Shown one piece after another: positions 43,622 through 51,805 of a stretch of DNA of 64,000 bases. The position numbers were made by a program, and so were the translations under genes. The number at the start of each line of letters is the position of its first letter. Positions within the stretch are counted from its first letter, which is position 1. Location: assembly GCF_026624755.1 (NCBI RefSeq), contig NZ_JAPMXC010000001.1, positions 372,001-436,000 of the forward strand, written 5' to 3'. The stretch comes from Robbsia betulipollinis. Its GTDB lineage: Bacteria; Pseudomonadota; Gammaproteobacteria; Burkholderiales; Burkholderiaceae. The notes below the pieces were generated by a model. The model worked only from the letters and a program-made list of their open reading frames with translations. It was not told the origin of the DNA and did not search any database.

Positions 43622-44314
43622 ATGCTCGAAGTCGAATCGCTGAACCAATATTACGGCGGCAGCCACATCCTGCGCGACGTCGCGATGACGGTGCCGGAAG
43701 GCCGGCTCACCGTCCTGCTCGGGCGCAACGGCGTGGGCAAGTCGACCCTGCTGCGCTGCCTGATGGGCGTGACGCCGGTACGCACCGGTACGATCCGCTG
43801 GCGCGGCGCATCGCTCGAGCGCCTGTCCACTCCGGCGCGGGTCGCGCGCGGCCTGGGCTACGTGCCGCAGGGGCGCGATATTTTCCCGCGGCTCACGGTG
43901 GAGGAAAACCTGCTGATCGGCGCGGCATCGCGCAAGATCCCCGCCGCGGTACCGGAGCGCATCTATGCGCTGTTCCCCGTGCTCGCCGACATGAAGCACC
44001 GGCGCGGCGGCGATCTCTCCGGCGGCCAGCAACAGCAGCTGGCGATCGGCCGCGCGCTGATGGGCGAGCCGCGACTGCTCATCCTCGACGAACCGACCGA
44101 AGGCATCCAGCCGTCGATCATCACCGAGATCGGCCGTACCCTGCGGCGTCTGGTCGACGAATTCGGCATGACGATACTGCTGGTCGAGCAGTACTACGAG
44201 TTCGCCCAGGCATTGGCGGATCACTACTGGGTGATGCAGCGCGGCGAGATCGTCGCACGGGGCGCGGGCGGGGACATGGCCGCGAATGGGGTGCGGGACA
44301 TGATCGCGGTGTAG
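43622..44314 (+). CDS. urtE: Urea ABC transporter ATP-binding protein UrtE
   Basis: 230 residues, LivF-type ABC ATPase. Walker A 'GRNGVGKSTLLRCLMG', signature 'DLSGGQQQQLAIGRAL', Walker B 'LLILDEPTEGIQPSI' with the UrtE/LivF 'EGIQPSII' feature, switch His-site replaced by Gln in 'ILLVEQYYEFA' as in other LivF proteins. Last gene of the urea operon. Confidence 0.95.
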   Translation: MLEVESLNQYYGGSHILRDVAMTVPEGRLTVLLGRNGVGKSTLLRCLMGVTPVRTGTIRWRGASLERLSTPARVARGLGYVPQGRDIFPRLTVEENLLIGAASRKIPAAVPERIYALFPVLADMKHRRGGDLSGGQQQQLAIGRALMGEPRLLILDEPTEGIQPSIITEIGRTLRRLVDEFGMTILLVEQYYEFAQALADHYWVMQRGEIVARGAGGDMAANGVRDMIAV

Positions 44315-44332
44315 CGCACTGCCATGCAGCGG

Positions 44333-44367
44333 AGCGCTTCCGGGTCGAGCATGCAGCCGGAAGCGCT
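44333..44367 (+). terminator. Hairpin after urtE
   Basis: Perfect 11-base inverted repeat AGCGCTTCCGG / CCGGAAGCGCT with a 13-base loop, 18 bases after the urtE stop. No U-run follows, so termination may be Rho-assisted. Confidence 0.5.
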
Positions 44368-44393
44368 GGTCATTACAATTGAATTACTGTATA

Positions 44394-44418
44394 AATACGA
44401 ATCGTTACCATTCGTATT
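44394..44418. promoter_or_regulatory. 25-bp palindrome, probable Fur-type operator of the siderophore receptor
   Basis: Perfect 9-base arms AATACGAAT / ATTCGTATT around the 7-base spacer CGTTACC, inside the most A+T-rich stretch of the area. Fur sites are A/T-rich palindromes of this kind, and TonB-dependent siderophore receptors are nearly always Fur-regulated. It does not match the GATAATGATAATCATTATC consensus closely, so another iron or metabolite regulator is possible. Confidence 0.5.
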
Positions 44419-44557
44419 ATAAAATTACAGCGTCTGGAGAAGGATCCGCCTGGAACTCCCTTGCGGGCGAGCCGCCCGCCATGATTCCGTTCCCCTGGAT
44501 CGACCCGGTTTCCCCGTTCGGCGAACCGGCGCCCCCTATCGATTCGCAGTCCTTATT

Positions 44558-44581
44558 GGCCTGAGATTCGGCCTGAGATTC
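44558..44581. repeat. 12-bp tandem duplication
   Basis: Two exact copies of GGCCTGAGATTC side by side in the leader of the TonB-dependent receptor gene. Function unknown. Confidence 0.8.
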
Positions 44582-44754
44582 CGGTATTGCGATGGCATGG
44601 GCCTTCTCCGAAGCGGAATTCATTTGTTTGCTCAAGAGAACGCGCCATGGCATAACATCCCCCCTTCCCTTCCACCACGCCGCACGCCACGTTCGCCGCC
44701 ACCGCGCGGTCGCCCCGCTGCGCTCGCCGGGGGCCGCGCACCGTTCGCGCCGCG

Positions 44755-46956
44755 TTGCTCTCCGCGGGGGTGATGACGTTTTCCAGCTTCATCGCGGGTC
44801 CGCCCGCCCACGCGGCGGCGGCTACGGATACGTCGGCCGACGAGCGTGCCGGCGACACCGCGTCGACCCGGCAAAGCCGCGCCTCCAGCAGCACGCCGAG
44901 CACGGTGGGCGCCCTGTCCGCGGTCACGGTGACCGGGCAAAGCGATGGCGGGCCTTATGGAACGGTGAAGGGCGTGGTCGCGCGCGACAGTCTCGGCGCG
45001 ACGAAAACAAAGACGTCGCTGCTCGAAACACCGCAATCCGTTTCCGTGGTCACGCGCGAGCAAATGGATCAGCAAAACGCGCAGACGCTCAACGCGGCCG
45101 TGCGCTACGAAGCCGGCGTGACGCCCGAAACGCGGGGCGGCATCGCCACCCGCTACGATCTATTGACCGTACGCGGCTTTTCGGCGGATACGTATTGGAA
45201 CGGCCTGAAACTGTTGACCAACAATTATTACGGCACGCCGCAGATCGACCCGTATCTGATGGAGCGCATCGAGGTATTGCGCGGACCCGTCTCCGTCCTG
45301 TACGGGCAGGCTTCGGCGGGCGGCATCCTCAACCAGGAAAGCCGGCTGCCCACCGTCGAACCCCAGCACGAGATCGGCATCGAATTCGGCAATTACGGGC
45401 ACAAACAAGCCAAATTCGATTTCTCGGGACCGATCGGCGACGATCCCCGTTATCTGTATCGCGTTACCGGCATCGCCCGCACCGAGGACGGACAGGTCGC
45501 CACCACCCGCAACGAACGCCTGGCGATCGCGCCGTCCTTCACGTGGCGGCCCGACCGCGATACGACGCTCACGCTGCTCGCGCTCTACCAGCGCGATCCG
45601 CGCAGCACCTCGTATGGCGCCGTGCCGCCGTACGGCACCGTTCTCAATAATCCGTTCGGCAAGCTGCCCGGCAACTTCTACGACGGCGACGTCAATTTCG
45701 AGAAGTTCCAACGCACGCAGACATCGCTGGGCTGGCAATTCGAGAAACGCCTGACGCCCACCTGGACCGTGCGCTCCAACGCGCGCTGGCTGCATCTGGG
45801 ACAGGAGTACGAAAGCGTCTACGATTCCGGGCTGGAGGCCGACATGCGCACGCTCGACCGCGGCACCGCCGAATCGAACGATACGATGAACACCTACAGC
45901 ATCGACAATTCGATCGAAGGCAACTTCGCCACCGGTCCGCTCGATCACACCCTGCTCGCCGGCTTCGATTATCAACATGTCGGCAGCGGGTACAACGTAG
46001 GCTTTGGCACCGCGCCATCGCTGGATCTCTTCGCACCGGACAACGCGCAGGCGATCACGCCGCCCGACCTCGCGATGACGCGGATTCGGGCGTCGCAATA
46101 TGGCGTCTATCTACAGGACCAGATGCATTTCGGCAAGGTCCTCCTGACGCTCGGCGGCCGCGAGGATTGGGCGACGACCCATACCACCGCCGAGGCGTTC
46201 GGGACGACGTCGAACCAGTCGGATCGCGCCTTCACCGGGCGGGCCGGGCTGACCTATGTATTCGATTCGGGCATCGCGCCGTATGTCAGCGTCACGCAGT
46301 CCTTCGTCCCGCAGGCGGGCACCGATGCGAGCGGCAAGCCGTTCGATCCGGAACGCGCGCATCAGTACGAAGTGGGCGTCAAGTACCAACCGAAGAACAC
46401 GAGCGCCCTGTTCACCGCCGCGCTCTTCGATCTCACGCGCAACAACTTGCTGACCACCGACGCCAACAACCCGAATTACCAGGCGCAATCGGGTCAGGCC
46501 CGTTCGCGCGGCGTCGAGTTGTCCGCCAAGGTAAGCCCGACGCGTGCGCTCGACGTCACCGCCGCGTACGCGTACACGAATACCAGATACACGCGCGACA
46601 ACACGGGGCTGCAAGGCAAATTCCTGCCCGCCGTACCCGAGAACCAGGCATCCGTCTGGGCGAATTATCGTTTCGACGGCATGCCGTTGGCGGGCTTGTC
46701 GATCGGCGCGGGCGGGCGCTACACCGGGACCACGTACAGCACCGACAACAGCTTCAAGGTGCGGAGCTTCTTCCTGGCGGACGCGACGATGCGCTACGAC
46801 CTGGGCCGCGCCTGGCCGAAACTCAAGGGGTCGGACATCTACGTGAATGCGCAGAACCTGTTCAACAGGCGCTACGTGGCGTCGTGTTATTACGGTGAAT
46901 GGTGTGCGTTCGGTTATGGACGGCAAGTGTTCGCCGGCGTGGATTACCGGTGGTGA
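44755..46956 (+). CDS. TonB-dependent siderophore receptor (start unclear; in-frame stop near likely ATG)
   Basis: About 733 residues. TonB box-like 'LSAVTVTG', plug domain ('LLETPQSVSVVTREQMDQQN', 'LMERIEVLRGPVSVLYGQAS'), then a 22-strand barrel ending in 'QVFAGVDYRW' (terminal Trp). It fits the ferrichrome/hydroxamate siderophore receptor family. The start is a problem: TTG at 44755 would cut the signal peptide short. An in-frame ATG at 44647 has AAGAGA upstream but is followed by GCA and TAA. Between that stop and 44755 the frame stays open and reads like a signal-peptide region. So the gene may have a nonsense mutation at codon 3, or use a non-standard start. Confidence 0.85.
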   Translation: MLSAGVMTFSSFIAGPPAHAAAATDTSADERAGDTASTRQSRASSSTPSTVGALSAVTVTGQSDGGPYGTVKGVVARDSLGATKTKTSLLETPQSVSVVTREQMDQQNAQTLNAAVRYEAGVTPETRGGIATRYDLLTVRGFSADTYWNGLKLLTNNYYGTPQIDPYLMERIEVLRGPVSVLYGQASAGGILNQESRLPTVEPQHEIGIEFGNYGHKQAKFDFSGPIGDDPRYLYRVTGIARTEDGQVATTRNERLAIAPSFTWRPDRDTTLTLLALYQRDPRSTSYGAVPPYGTVLNNPFGKLPGNFYDGDVNFEKFQRTQTSLGWQFEKRLTPTWTVRSNARWLHLGQEYESVYDSGLEADMRTLDRGTAESNDTMNTYSIDNSIEGNFATGPLDHTLLAGFDYQHVGSGYNVGFGTAPSLDLFAPDNAQAITPPDLAMTRIRASQYGVYLQDQMHFGKVLLTLGGREDWATTHTTAEAFGTTSNQSDRAFTGRAGLTYVFDSGIAPYVSVTQSFVPQAGTDASGKPFDPERAHQYEVGVKYQPKNTSALFTAALFDLTRNNLLTTDANNPNYQAQSGQARSRGVELSAKVSPTRALDVTAAYAYTNTRYTRDNTGLQGKFLPAVPENQASVWANYRFDGMPLAGLSIGAGGRYTGTTYSTDNSFKVRSFFLADATMRYDLGRAWPKLKGSDIYVNAQNLFNRRYVASCYYGEWCAFGYGRQVFAGVDYRW

Positions 46957-47034
46957 AAACACGCCGCGCCACCTCCGCGGCGATCAAGCGGCCGCCGGCA
47001 TCGGTCTGACATGGCCGCCTTCCCGACGGCAAAA

Positions 47035-47063
47035 GCCCCGTGACGGGGCAAGCGTCACGGGGC
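47035..47063 (-). terminator. Intrinsic terminator of the YadA-like gene
   Basis: Perfect 11-base stem (GCCCCGTGACG / CGTCACGGGGC) with a 7-base loop; on the minus strand it is followed by TTTT. It lies about 40 bases past the yadA-like stop and may also slow transcription arriving from the receptor gene. Confidence 0.85.
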
Positions 47064-47103
47064 CCTGGCGTCCCCCGCGGAGCGCGGAGGACACACCCGC
47101 GCA

Positions 47104-48159
47104 TCAGAACAGGTAGCCGACGCCCGCGCGCACGACGGTGCTGTTGCCACCGGCCGTGGACACACCCGCGTTGACGTTGAAGTCGCCGGCCGTGTTCCAA
47201 TACGACACGCCGACGGCGGCCGCGGCCTGACCGCGATACATCGCGGTGCCGGCATTCACCGCGACACGGCCCGGCGCATACGGCGTGGTCATCTGCAACG
47301 CGGCCACCGAAGCGATGCCCTTGCGGAACGCGCGGTCCATCTGGCGCATCTCGCCGCGGATCTGACCGATATCGCCGCGGATCTCGCCGACTTGCTGATC
47401 GGTATACCGCTTGGCCGCCGCGACGGACTCCTGCTTCGACTGCGTGAGATGGGTGTTCAATTGCTGCACGTTGACCGCATCGTGGGCTGCCACGCCGGCC
47501 GCCACGTTCGAGACCGTGCGCTGCACGTCCTGACTGCCGACGGAGACGGTGTTCTCGCGATCCGCCACGGAACCCGCGCCAAGCGCCACCGAGTTCGCCG
47601 CCTTCGCGTGCGCATCGACACCCAGCGTGGTGCTGCCCGCGCCGGCGGCATTCGCCCGGTCGCCCAGTGCGAGTGCGCCTTCGGCACTGGAGGCGCCCTG
47701 CACGTGCTGGATGATGGAATCGCTCATGAAGGAGTCCGTGTCTTCCTGAAGATTGACGAGCTTCGCATGCAAACCGTCAAGCTGCGCGCCTTGTTCGCGC
47801 GCACTCGCGTCGACTCCCTGGAACCGCTTCTCGATATCGGCTTCCTTGACGAGCGCGGCGATCAATCCGATATCCTCGGCATTCTTCTCCGCGGCGACCA
47901 GCGCGCCGGTCAGCCGGTCCGCGTCGCTGTGGGACGCATGGGTCGCATTGATTTTTTCCAGAATCGCCTGCGCTTCCTCCGCGCTTCCCACACGATCGAC
48001 CAGATGGTCGTTCAGCGACAGACCCTCCGCCGCATGGGCGGGATTCGCGGCAAACGCCGATGCCGCCAGCAACGACATCAGCGCGACCGGAACACCGCTT
48101 TTTCGTCCGTGCGATGCGGCGTCGACTGCTTTCCTCATACCATTTTTGTGACGAATCAT
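47104..48159 (-). CDS. YadA-like trimeric autotransporter adhesin (compact)
   Basis: 351 residues from the ATG at 48159. Signal peptide to residue 43 (Pro-Ala-His-Ala), a ~115-residue helical region (45-160), a short YadA head with the 'SVALGAGS' type repeats (163-208), neck 'DAVNVQQLN' (227-235), a brief coiled-coil stalk (236-280), and a YadA_anchor (281-351) ending in 'GVGYLF'. Forms a trimer in the outer membrane. The N-terminal helical section before the head is unusual; most YadA-type proteins start with a head or Trp-ring. It sits between an iron-uptake gene and the flagellar hook genes. ATG at 48138 (GMRK) is an alternative start. Confidence 0.9.
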   Translation of the reverse strand: MIRHKNGMRKAVDAASHGRKSGVPVALMSLLAASAFAANPAHAAEGLSLNDHLVDRVGSAEEAQAILEKINATHASHSDADRLTGALVAAEKNAEDIGLIAALVKEADIEKRFQGVDASAREQGAQLDGLHAKLVNLQEDTDSFMSDSIIQHVQGASSAEGALALGDRANAAGAGSTTLGVDAHAKAANSVALGAGSVADRENTVSVGSQDVQRTVSNVAAGVAAHDAVNVQQLNTHLTQSKQESVAAAKRYTDQQVGEIRGDIGQIRGEMRQMDRAFRKGIASVAALQMTTPYAPGRVAVNAGTAMYRGQAAAAVGVSYWNTAGDFNVNAGVSTAGGNSTVVRAGVGYLF

Positions 48160-48496
48160 GACCGTGACGTCCTTTTGTCTCGTATGCCTCGAAAATGCGC
48201 CCGCCCCTCGGCTGCCATCGCCTTTTCGCGGCAATCGAAATATTTAATTTAGGTATGCAAAACATATGAATGTTTCGGCATGCCATGCCGGGTGTTTCGA
48301 GGACGGATTATGTGGATGTCAGTCTCGGACAGACAGTAGACTGGTCTGATACAGGGAAAGCGCGCGCGGCGCCGCACGACGAAAAGCCTCGCGGCGCGCA
48401 TCGCCAAAGCAATGCCTGCCGCGAGGCTTCAGGACAGCGTCATTGCCTCGATCACGCGTCGGGCCGTCCCGCGAGATTCGGCAACGTGCCCGGACC
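48160..48496. other. Region between flgL and the YadA-like gene
   Basis: 337 bases. It contains the flgL terminator hairpin (48385-48428) and the yadA-like promoter region, which is A+T-rich with a 6-4-6 inverted repeat AAACAT-ATGA-ATGTTT at 48260-48275 and the 8-base palindrome GGCATGCC close by. No gene seen. Confidence 0.6.
48385..48428 (-). terminator. Intrinsic terminator of the flgB-L operon
   Basis: Perfect 11-base stem AGCCTCGCGGC / GCCGCGAGGCT with a 22-base loop, followed on the minus strand by a short T-run (TTT). Located about 70 bases after the flgL stop. Confidence 0.75.
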
Positions 48497-49720
48497 TTAC
48501 TTGATCTGATCGAACAACGACAGGTTCTGCACCTGCATGAAGGTCTTTTCCGCCGCCTGCAGCGAGTTCTGCACCTGCGAGAACTGGCTGTACGCCGAGA
48601 CGAAATCCGAGCCGGTGATATCGGACAATTGCGACTGATACCGCAACCCGGTATCGGTGTGCTGGCCGCTCAGCGTGTCCGCCTCCTGCTCGCGCGCGCC
48701 CACCGACGCCTGCGCGGTCAGAATGTTGTCCAGCGAATTGCCGAGCTTGATCTCGGCGGTCGTCATCGCATTCGTGATCTTCGCGTTGCCGACCGAGCCG
48801 GGCTGCCCGGCCCGCACCGCGTTGGCGACATCCGTCAAGGTGCGGAACAGGTCCGTGCCCGCCGATTGCGCGGAGCCGACGGTGATCGCGTCGCCATTCG
48901 CCGGCGCGCCGGAGACCGTGACGCTCTGGCCGGCGAACCTGATGCCGGTGCCTTCCTTGTACGGCTGATCCTTGAGCACCTCGGTGTTCGACGTCGTGTC
49001 GTGAACCGAATACGTGGTGGCGCCATTGCCGGCGACCTTGAAGGCGATGGCGAAGCTGTCGCCGAAGGCGGGATCGTGCGAGTCCACCGTCGATGTCGCG
49101 CCATGCACCGCCGAACCCGTGTTGCCCGCCGCCGCCGCGACGACCCGCGCCGCACCCGCCGACACCCCCTGAAACAGCTTGCTGCCGACGTCGCCCACCG
49201 GCATCGTCCGGCCGTCGCTGACCTGCACGCTGCGCTGCCCCGGGCTGCCGGTGTAGACCCCCTGCCCCTGCGCGTCGAGCGAAAACGGCGCGCTCGCGGT
49301 CTCGAAACCGCCGAAGACATGGTTGCCCTGCCCGTCGGTAGCGTTGGCCGCCTCGAGCATCTGGTCGCGGATCGATTCGATCTTGGTCGCCAGCGCCGAA
49401 CCGGCGTTGTAGTCGAGCGTGGCGTTGCCGACCGAGACCACCAGCGACTGCGCCTGCTGGATCAACGTCGTGACGTTGCCCAGCGTGCTGTCCTCCAGTT
49501 GCAGCGCGGTTTTCGCGGCCGACAGATTGCCGGTGTACTGCGTGAGCTTGTTGTTCGACTGGCTCAAGCGCACCGTCTGCGCCGCGCCGCGCGGATCGTC
49601 GGCCGCCGTGTTGATGCGCTTGCCGGTGGAAAGCTGACCCTGCAGGTCGACGAGCGACGCCTGCTGGCCGCCGATGGTGTCGACATTGGTGTTGTAGAGC
49701 GTGCTGGTCGCGATGCGCAT
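48497..49720 (-). CDS. flgL: Flagellar hook-filament junction protein FlgL (HAP3)
   Basis: 407 residues from the ATG at 49720. Flagellin-like N terminus 'MRIATSTLYNTNVDTIGGQQ' and 'LSTGKRINTAADDPRGAAQT', C terminus 'FVSAYSQFSQVQNSLQAAEK'. Links hook and filament. 11 bases after flgK; both should be read from the sigma-28-like promoter before flgK. Confidence 0.97.
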   Translation of the reverse strand: MRIATSTLYNTNVDTIGGQQASLVDLQGQLSTGKRINTAADDPRGAAQTVRLSQSNNKLTQYTGNLSAAKTALQLEDSTLGNVTTLIQQAQSLVVSVGNATLDYNAGSALATKIESIRDQMLEAANATDGQGNHVFGGFETASAPFSLDAQGQGVYTGSPGQRSVQVSDGRTMPVGDVGSKLFQGVSAGAARVVAAAAGNTGSAVHGATSTVDSHDPAFGDSFAIAFKVAGNGATTYSVHDTTSNTEVLKDQPYKEGTGIRFAGQSVTVSGAPANGDAITVGSAQSAGTDLFRTLTDVANAVRAGQPGSVGNAKITNAMTTAEIKLGNSLDNILTAQASVGAREQEADTLSGQHTDTGLRYQSQLSDITGSDFVSAYSQFSQVQNSLQAAEKTFMQVQNLSLFDQIK

Positions 49721-49731
49721 GGCCTTGTCTC

Positions 49732-51729
49732 TTATTTGACCAGCTCGAGGATCGTATCGAACAGCGTGCCGGCCGTCTGGATCACCTTGCTGTTGGCTTG
49801 GTACATCTGCTGGTACTGCATCAGATTGGCGGCTTCCTCGTCGAGGTTCACGCCGGACACCGATTGCTGTTGCGCCGTGAGCTGGCCGATCAGCGTCGTC
49901 TGCGTGGCGCTGGCCACCGTCGCCTGCGAGGCCTGCGTGCCGACCTGATCGATATAGTCCGCGTACCCCTGCGTCAGCGTGCCCGAGGCGACCAGCTTCG
50001 CGTTCTGCAGATTGCCCAGCTTCAGCGCGTTGCTGCCGTCGCCGCTGAGCGCGCCGTTGTGCGCGACGCTGAACGTGTCGCCCACTTTCGGCGCGCCGCC
50101 CAGCGTCAACGACACACCGCCGAACTTGACGGTGGCGCCCGGCACGAAAGGCACGCCGTCGGCGGGCGCCGCATAGGTCTTGCTGCCGCCGGCCGGCGTC
50201 GTGATCGTGACATCCTGGTCGGCCGGAAAACCCCGCAACGCGGGGCCGCCCGCGCTCGCGCCGTTGGCGCCGGCGGCGCCCGCCGCCGCGGGTGCGTTCG
50301 CATACTTCAGCGTCACGGTGGCGTTCAGCGGATGGCTCGCGTACGCGGCATCGATGTCGCTCACCGCCACCGTGCCGGTGCCGGCGTTGCCCGCCGCCGA
50401 TCCGGCCACCAGCGGCGTCGCCGCGGCGATCGCGCTGCCCTGCGTGGTGGCCATCGCCAGCGCGGCGCCGACGCCGCGCGTGGGGGTCGAGCCGAACCGG
50501 TCGCCGGCCGCCATTTTGCCGCGCAGGTCGTACTCCACGCCGTCGACCGTCGCCGGCCATTTGGTGACGGCCGTCCTGGCGCCGGTCGTCTGGTTGTTCA
50601 CGCTGTATTGCTGTCCGTCGAACGACAGCTCGTAGCGGTCGCCGGTCAGCGCGGCGGTGTCGGCGAAACGCGCGGTGACCGCTCCGCTGCCGGTGTTTTC
50701 CCGGGCGGCGGAGACCTCCGGGGTCCCCAGCTCGAAAAGCTTGCCGCCCGGCTTGCCGGTCAGGTCGAGCCCGGCCGCGTTCTGCTTGTTGACGCCCCCG
50801 GCGAAGGCCGCGGCGATCGTGCCGAGCCGACTCTGCGCGGGGTCGAGCATTTCCGAGCGGAAACGCAGCAGACCGCCGAGCTTGCCGCCGGTGATCGCCC
50901 CTTCGGCGAGATAGCCGGGCGCGGCGTCCGGATTGCCATGCCCGGCGCCGTCGTAGGCGATGGTCAATTCCGATGGGTCCGCCGGCGACGGCTTGGCCGC
51001 GAGGTCGAAGGTCTGCGAGCCGATGACCAGCGGCTGGCCGGTCCCCGTGATGACATTGTAGGAACCGTCGGGCTGCGTCATGACCTTGACGTTGACGAGA
51101 TTGCTCAGATCGCTGACCTGCTTGTCGCGCGCGTCGAGGAGGGAATTCGGCGGCTGCCCCGCCGCTCCGGCCGCGGTAATCTGCTTGTTCAGCGTGGCGA
51201 TCGTCTTCGCGGCGGTGTTGATGTCCTCGACCGTGGCGGCGATTTGCGTGTTGACGTTGCCGCGGGCCGCGTCCATCTGCCCGGTGGCGGCGTTGATCTG
51301 TTCGGTCAACGCGTTCGCCGCCCCCATCATCGACGTGCGCGCCGCGGTATCCGACGGGTTCGCCGACAGGCTCTGCGCGGCGGAGAAAAAGCCGGTGAGG
51401 TTGGTCGCGATGCCGCCCGACGGGTCGCCCACCACCGCGTTGAGCGATTTCGCCTCGGTCGTGAAGGTGCCCAGCGCCGCGCCGGTGGACTGCGCGGCGT
51501 TCAGCGACGCGCTCAGCGACGCGCTGTACGCGCGCTTGATCGTATCGGTCTGCACGCCGGTGCCGATATAGCCGCTCGACGTGAACTGGCCCGACGCCGG
51601 CTTGAGGATCACCGACTCGCGGTTGTAACCCGGCGTCGACGCATTGCCGATGTTGTGTCCCGTGGTCGTCAGCCCGTACTGGGCGGAGTTGAGACCGCTC
51701 AGTCCGACATTGAAAAGTGAATTGCTCAT
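49732..51729 (-). CDS. flgK: Flagellar hook-filament junction protein FlgK (HAP1)
   Basis: 665 residues, at the long end for FlgK. N terminus 'LFNVGLSGLNSAQYGLTTTG' with 'HNIGNASTPGYNRESVILKP' (rod/hook family motif), C terminus 'VSGVNLDEEAANLMQYQQMY'. A Gly/Ala-rich D3-like insert lies around 380-520. Ribosome site AAGGA eight bases before the ATG. Confidence 0.97.
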   Translation of the reverse strand: MSNSLFNVGLSGLNSAQYGLTTTGHNIGNASTPGYNRESVILKPASGQFTSSGYIGTGVQTDTIKRAYSASLSASLNAAQSTGAALGTFTTEAKSLNAVVGDPSGGIATNLTGFFSAAQSLSANPSDTAARTSMMGAANALTEQINAATGQMDAARGNVNTQIAATVEDINTAAKTIATLNKQITAAGAAGQPPNSLLDARDKQVSDLSNLVNVKVMTQPDGSYNVITGTGQPLVIGSQTFDLAAKPSPADPSELTIAYDGAGHGNPDAAPGYLAEGAITGGKLGGLLRFRSEMLDPAQSRLGTIAAAFAGGVNKQNAAGLDLTGKPGGKLFELGTPEVSAARENTGSGAVTARFADTAALTGDRYELSFDGQQYSVNNQTTGARTAVTKWPATVDGVEYDLRGKMAAGDRFGSTPTRGVGAALAMATTQGSAIAAATPLVAGSAAGNAGTGTVAVSDIDAAYASHPLNATVTLKYANAPAAAGAAGANGASAGGPALRGFPADQDVTITTPAGGSKTYAAPADGVPFVPGATVKFGGVSLTLGGAPKVGDTFSVAHNGALSGDGSNALKLGNLQNAKLVASGTLTQGYADYIDQVGTQASQATVASATQTTLIGQLTAQQQSVSGVNLDEEAANLMQYQQMYQANSKVIQTAGTLFDTILELVK

Positions 51730-51777
51730 CGCTCGATCCTTCTCACCCCTGGGGCCTATACACCGACGTTATCGGTG

Positions 51778-51804
51778 ATAACGGCAGGACCGGCGATAAC
51801 TTGA
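51778..51804 (-). promoter_or_regulatory. Sigma-28 (FliA) promoter of flgKL
   Basis: On the minus strand TCAA, exactly 15 bases, then GCCGTTAT. This agrees at 7 of 8 positions in the -10 box and 3 of 4 in the -35 box with the flgM promoter in the same window. It lies between the flgJ stop and the flgK start, about 50 bases before the ATG. flgKL are classic late genes. Confidence 0.65.
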
Positions 51805-51805
51805 G

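Larger units (their letters stand above)
44315..44646. other. Intergenic region between urtE and the TonB-dependent receptor
   Basis: About 330 bases. It contains the post-urtE hairpin, the A+T-rich palindrome at 44394-44418, and a 12-base tandem duplication at 44558-44581. Short open frames on both strands (for example 44379-44564 plus, 44417-44653 minus) lack ribosome sites and family features and are not called. Confidence 0.6.

Noticed and set aside
44417-44653. 78-codon minus-strand frame in front of the TonB-dependent receptor
   Set aside because: No ribosome site, no family features, and it overlaps the palindrome and leader.
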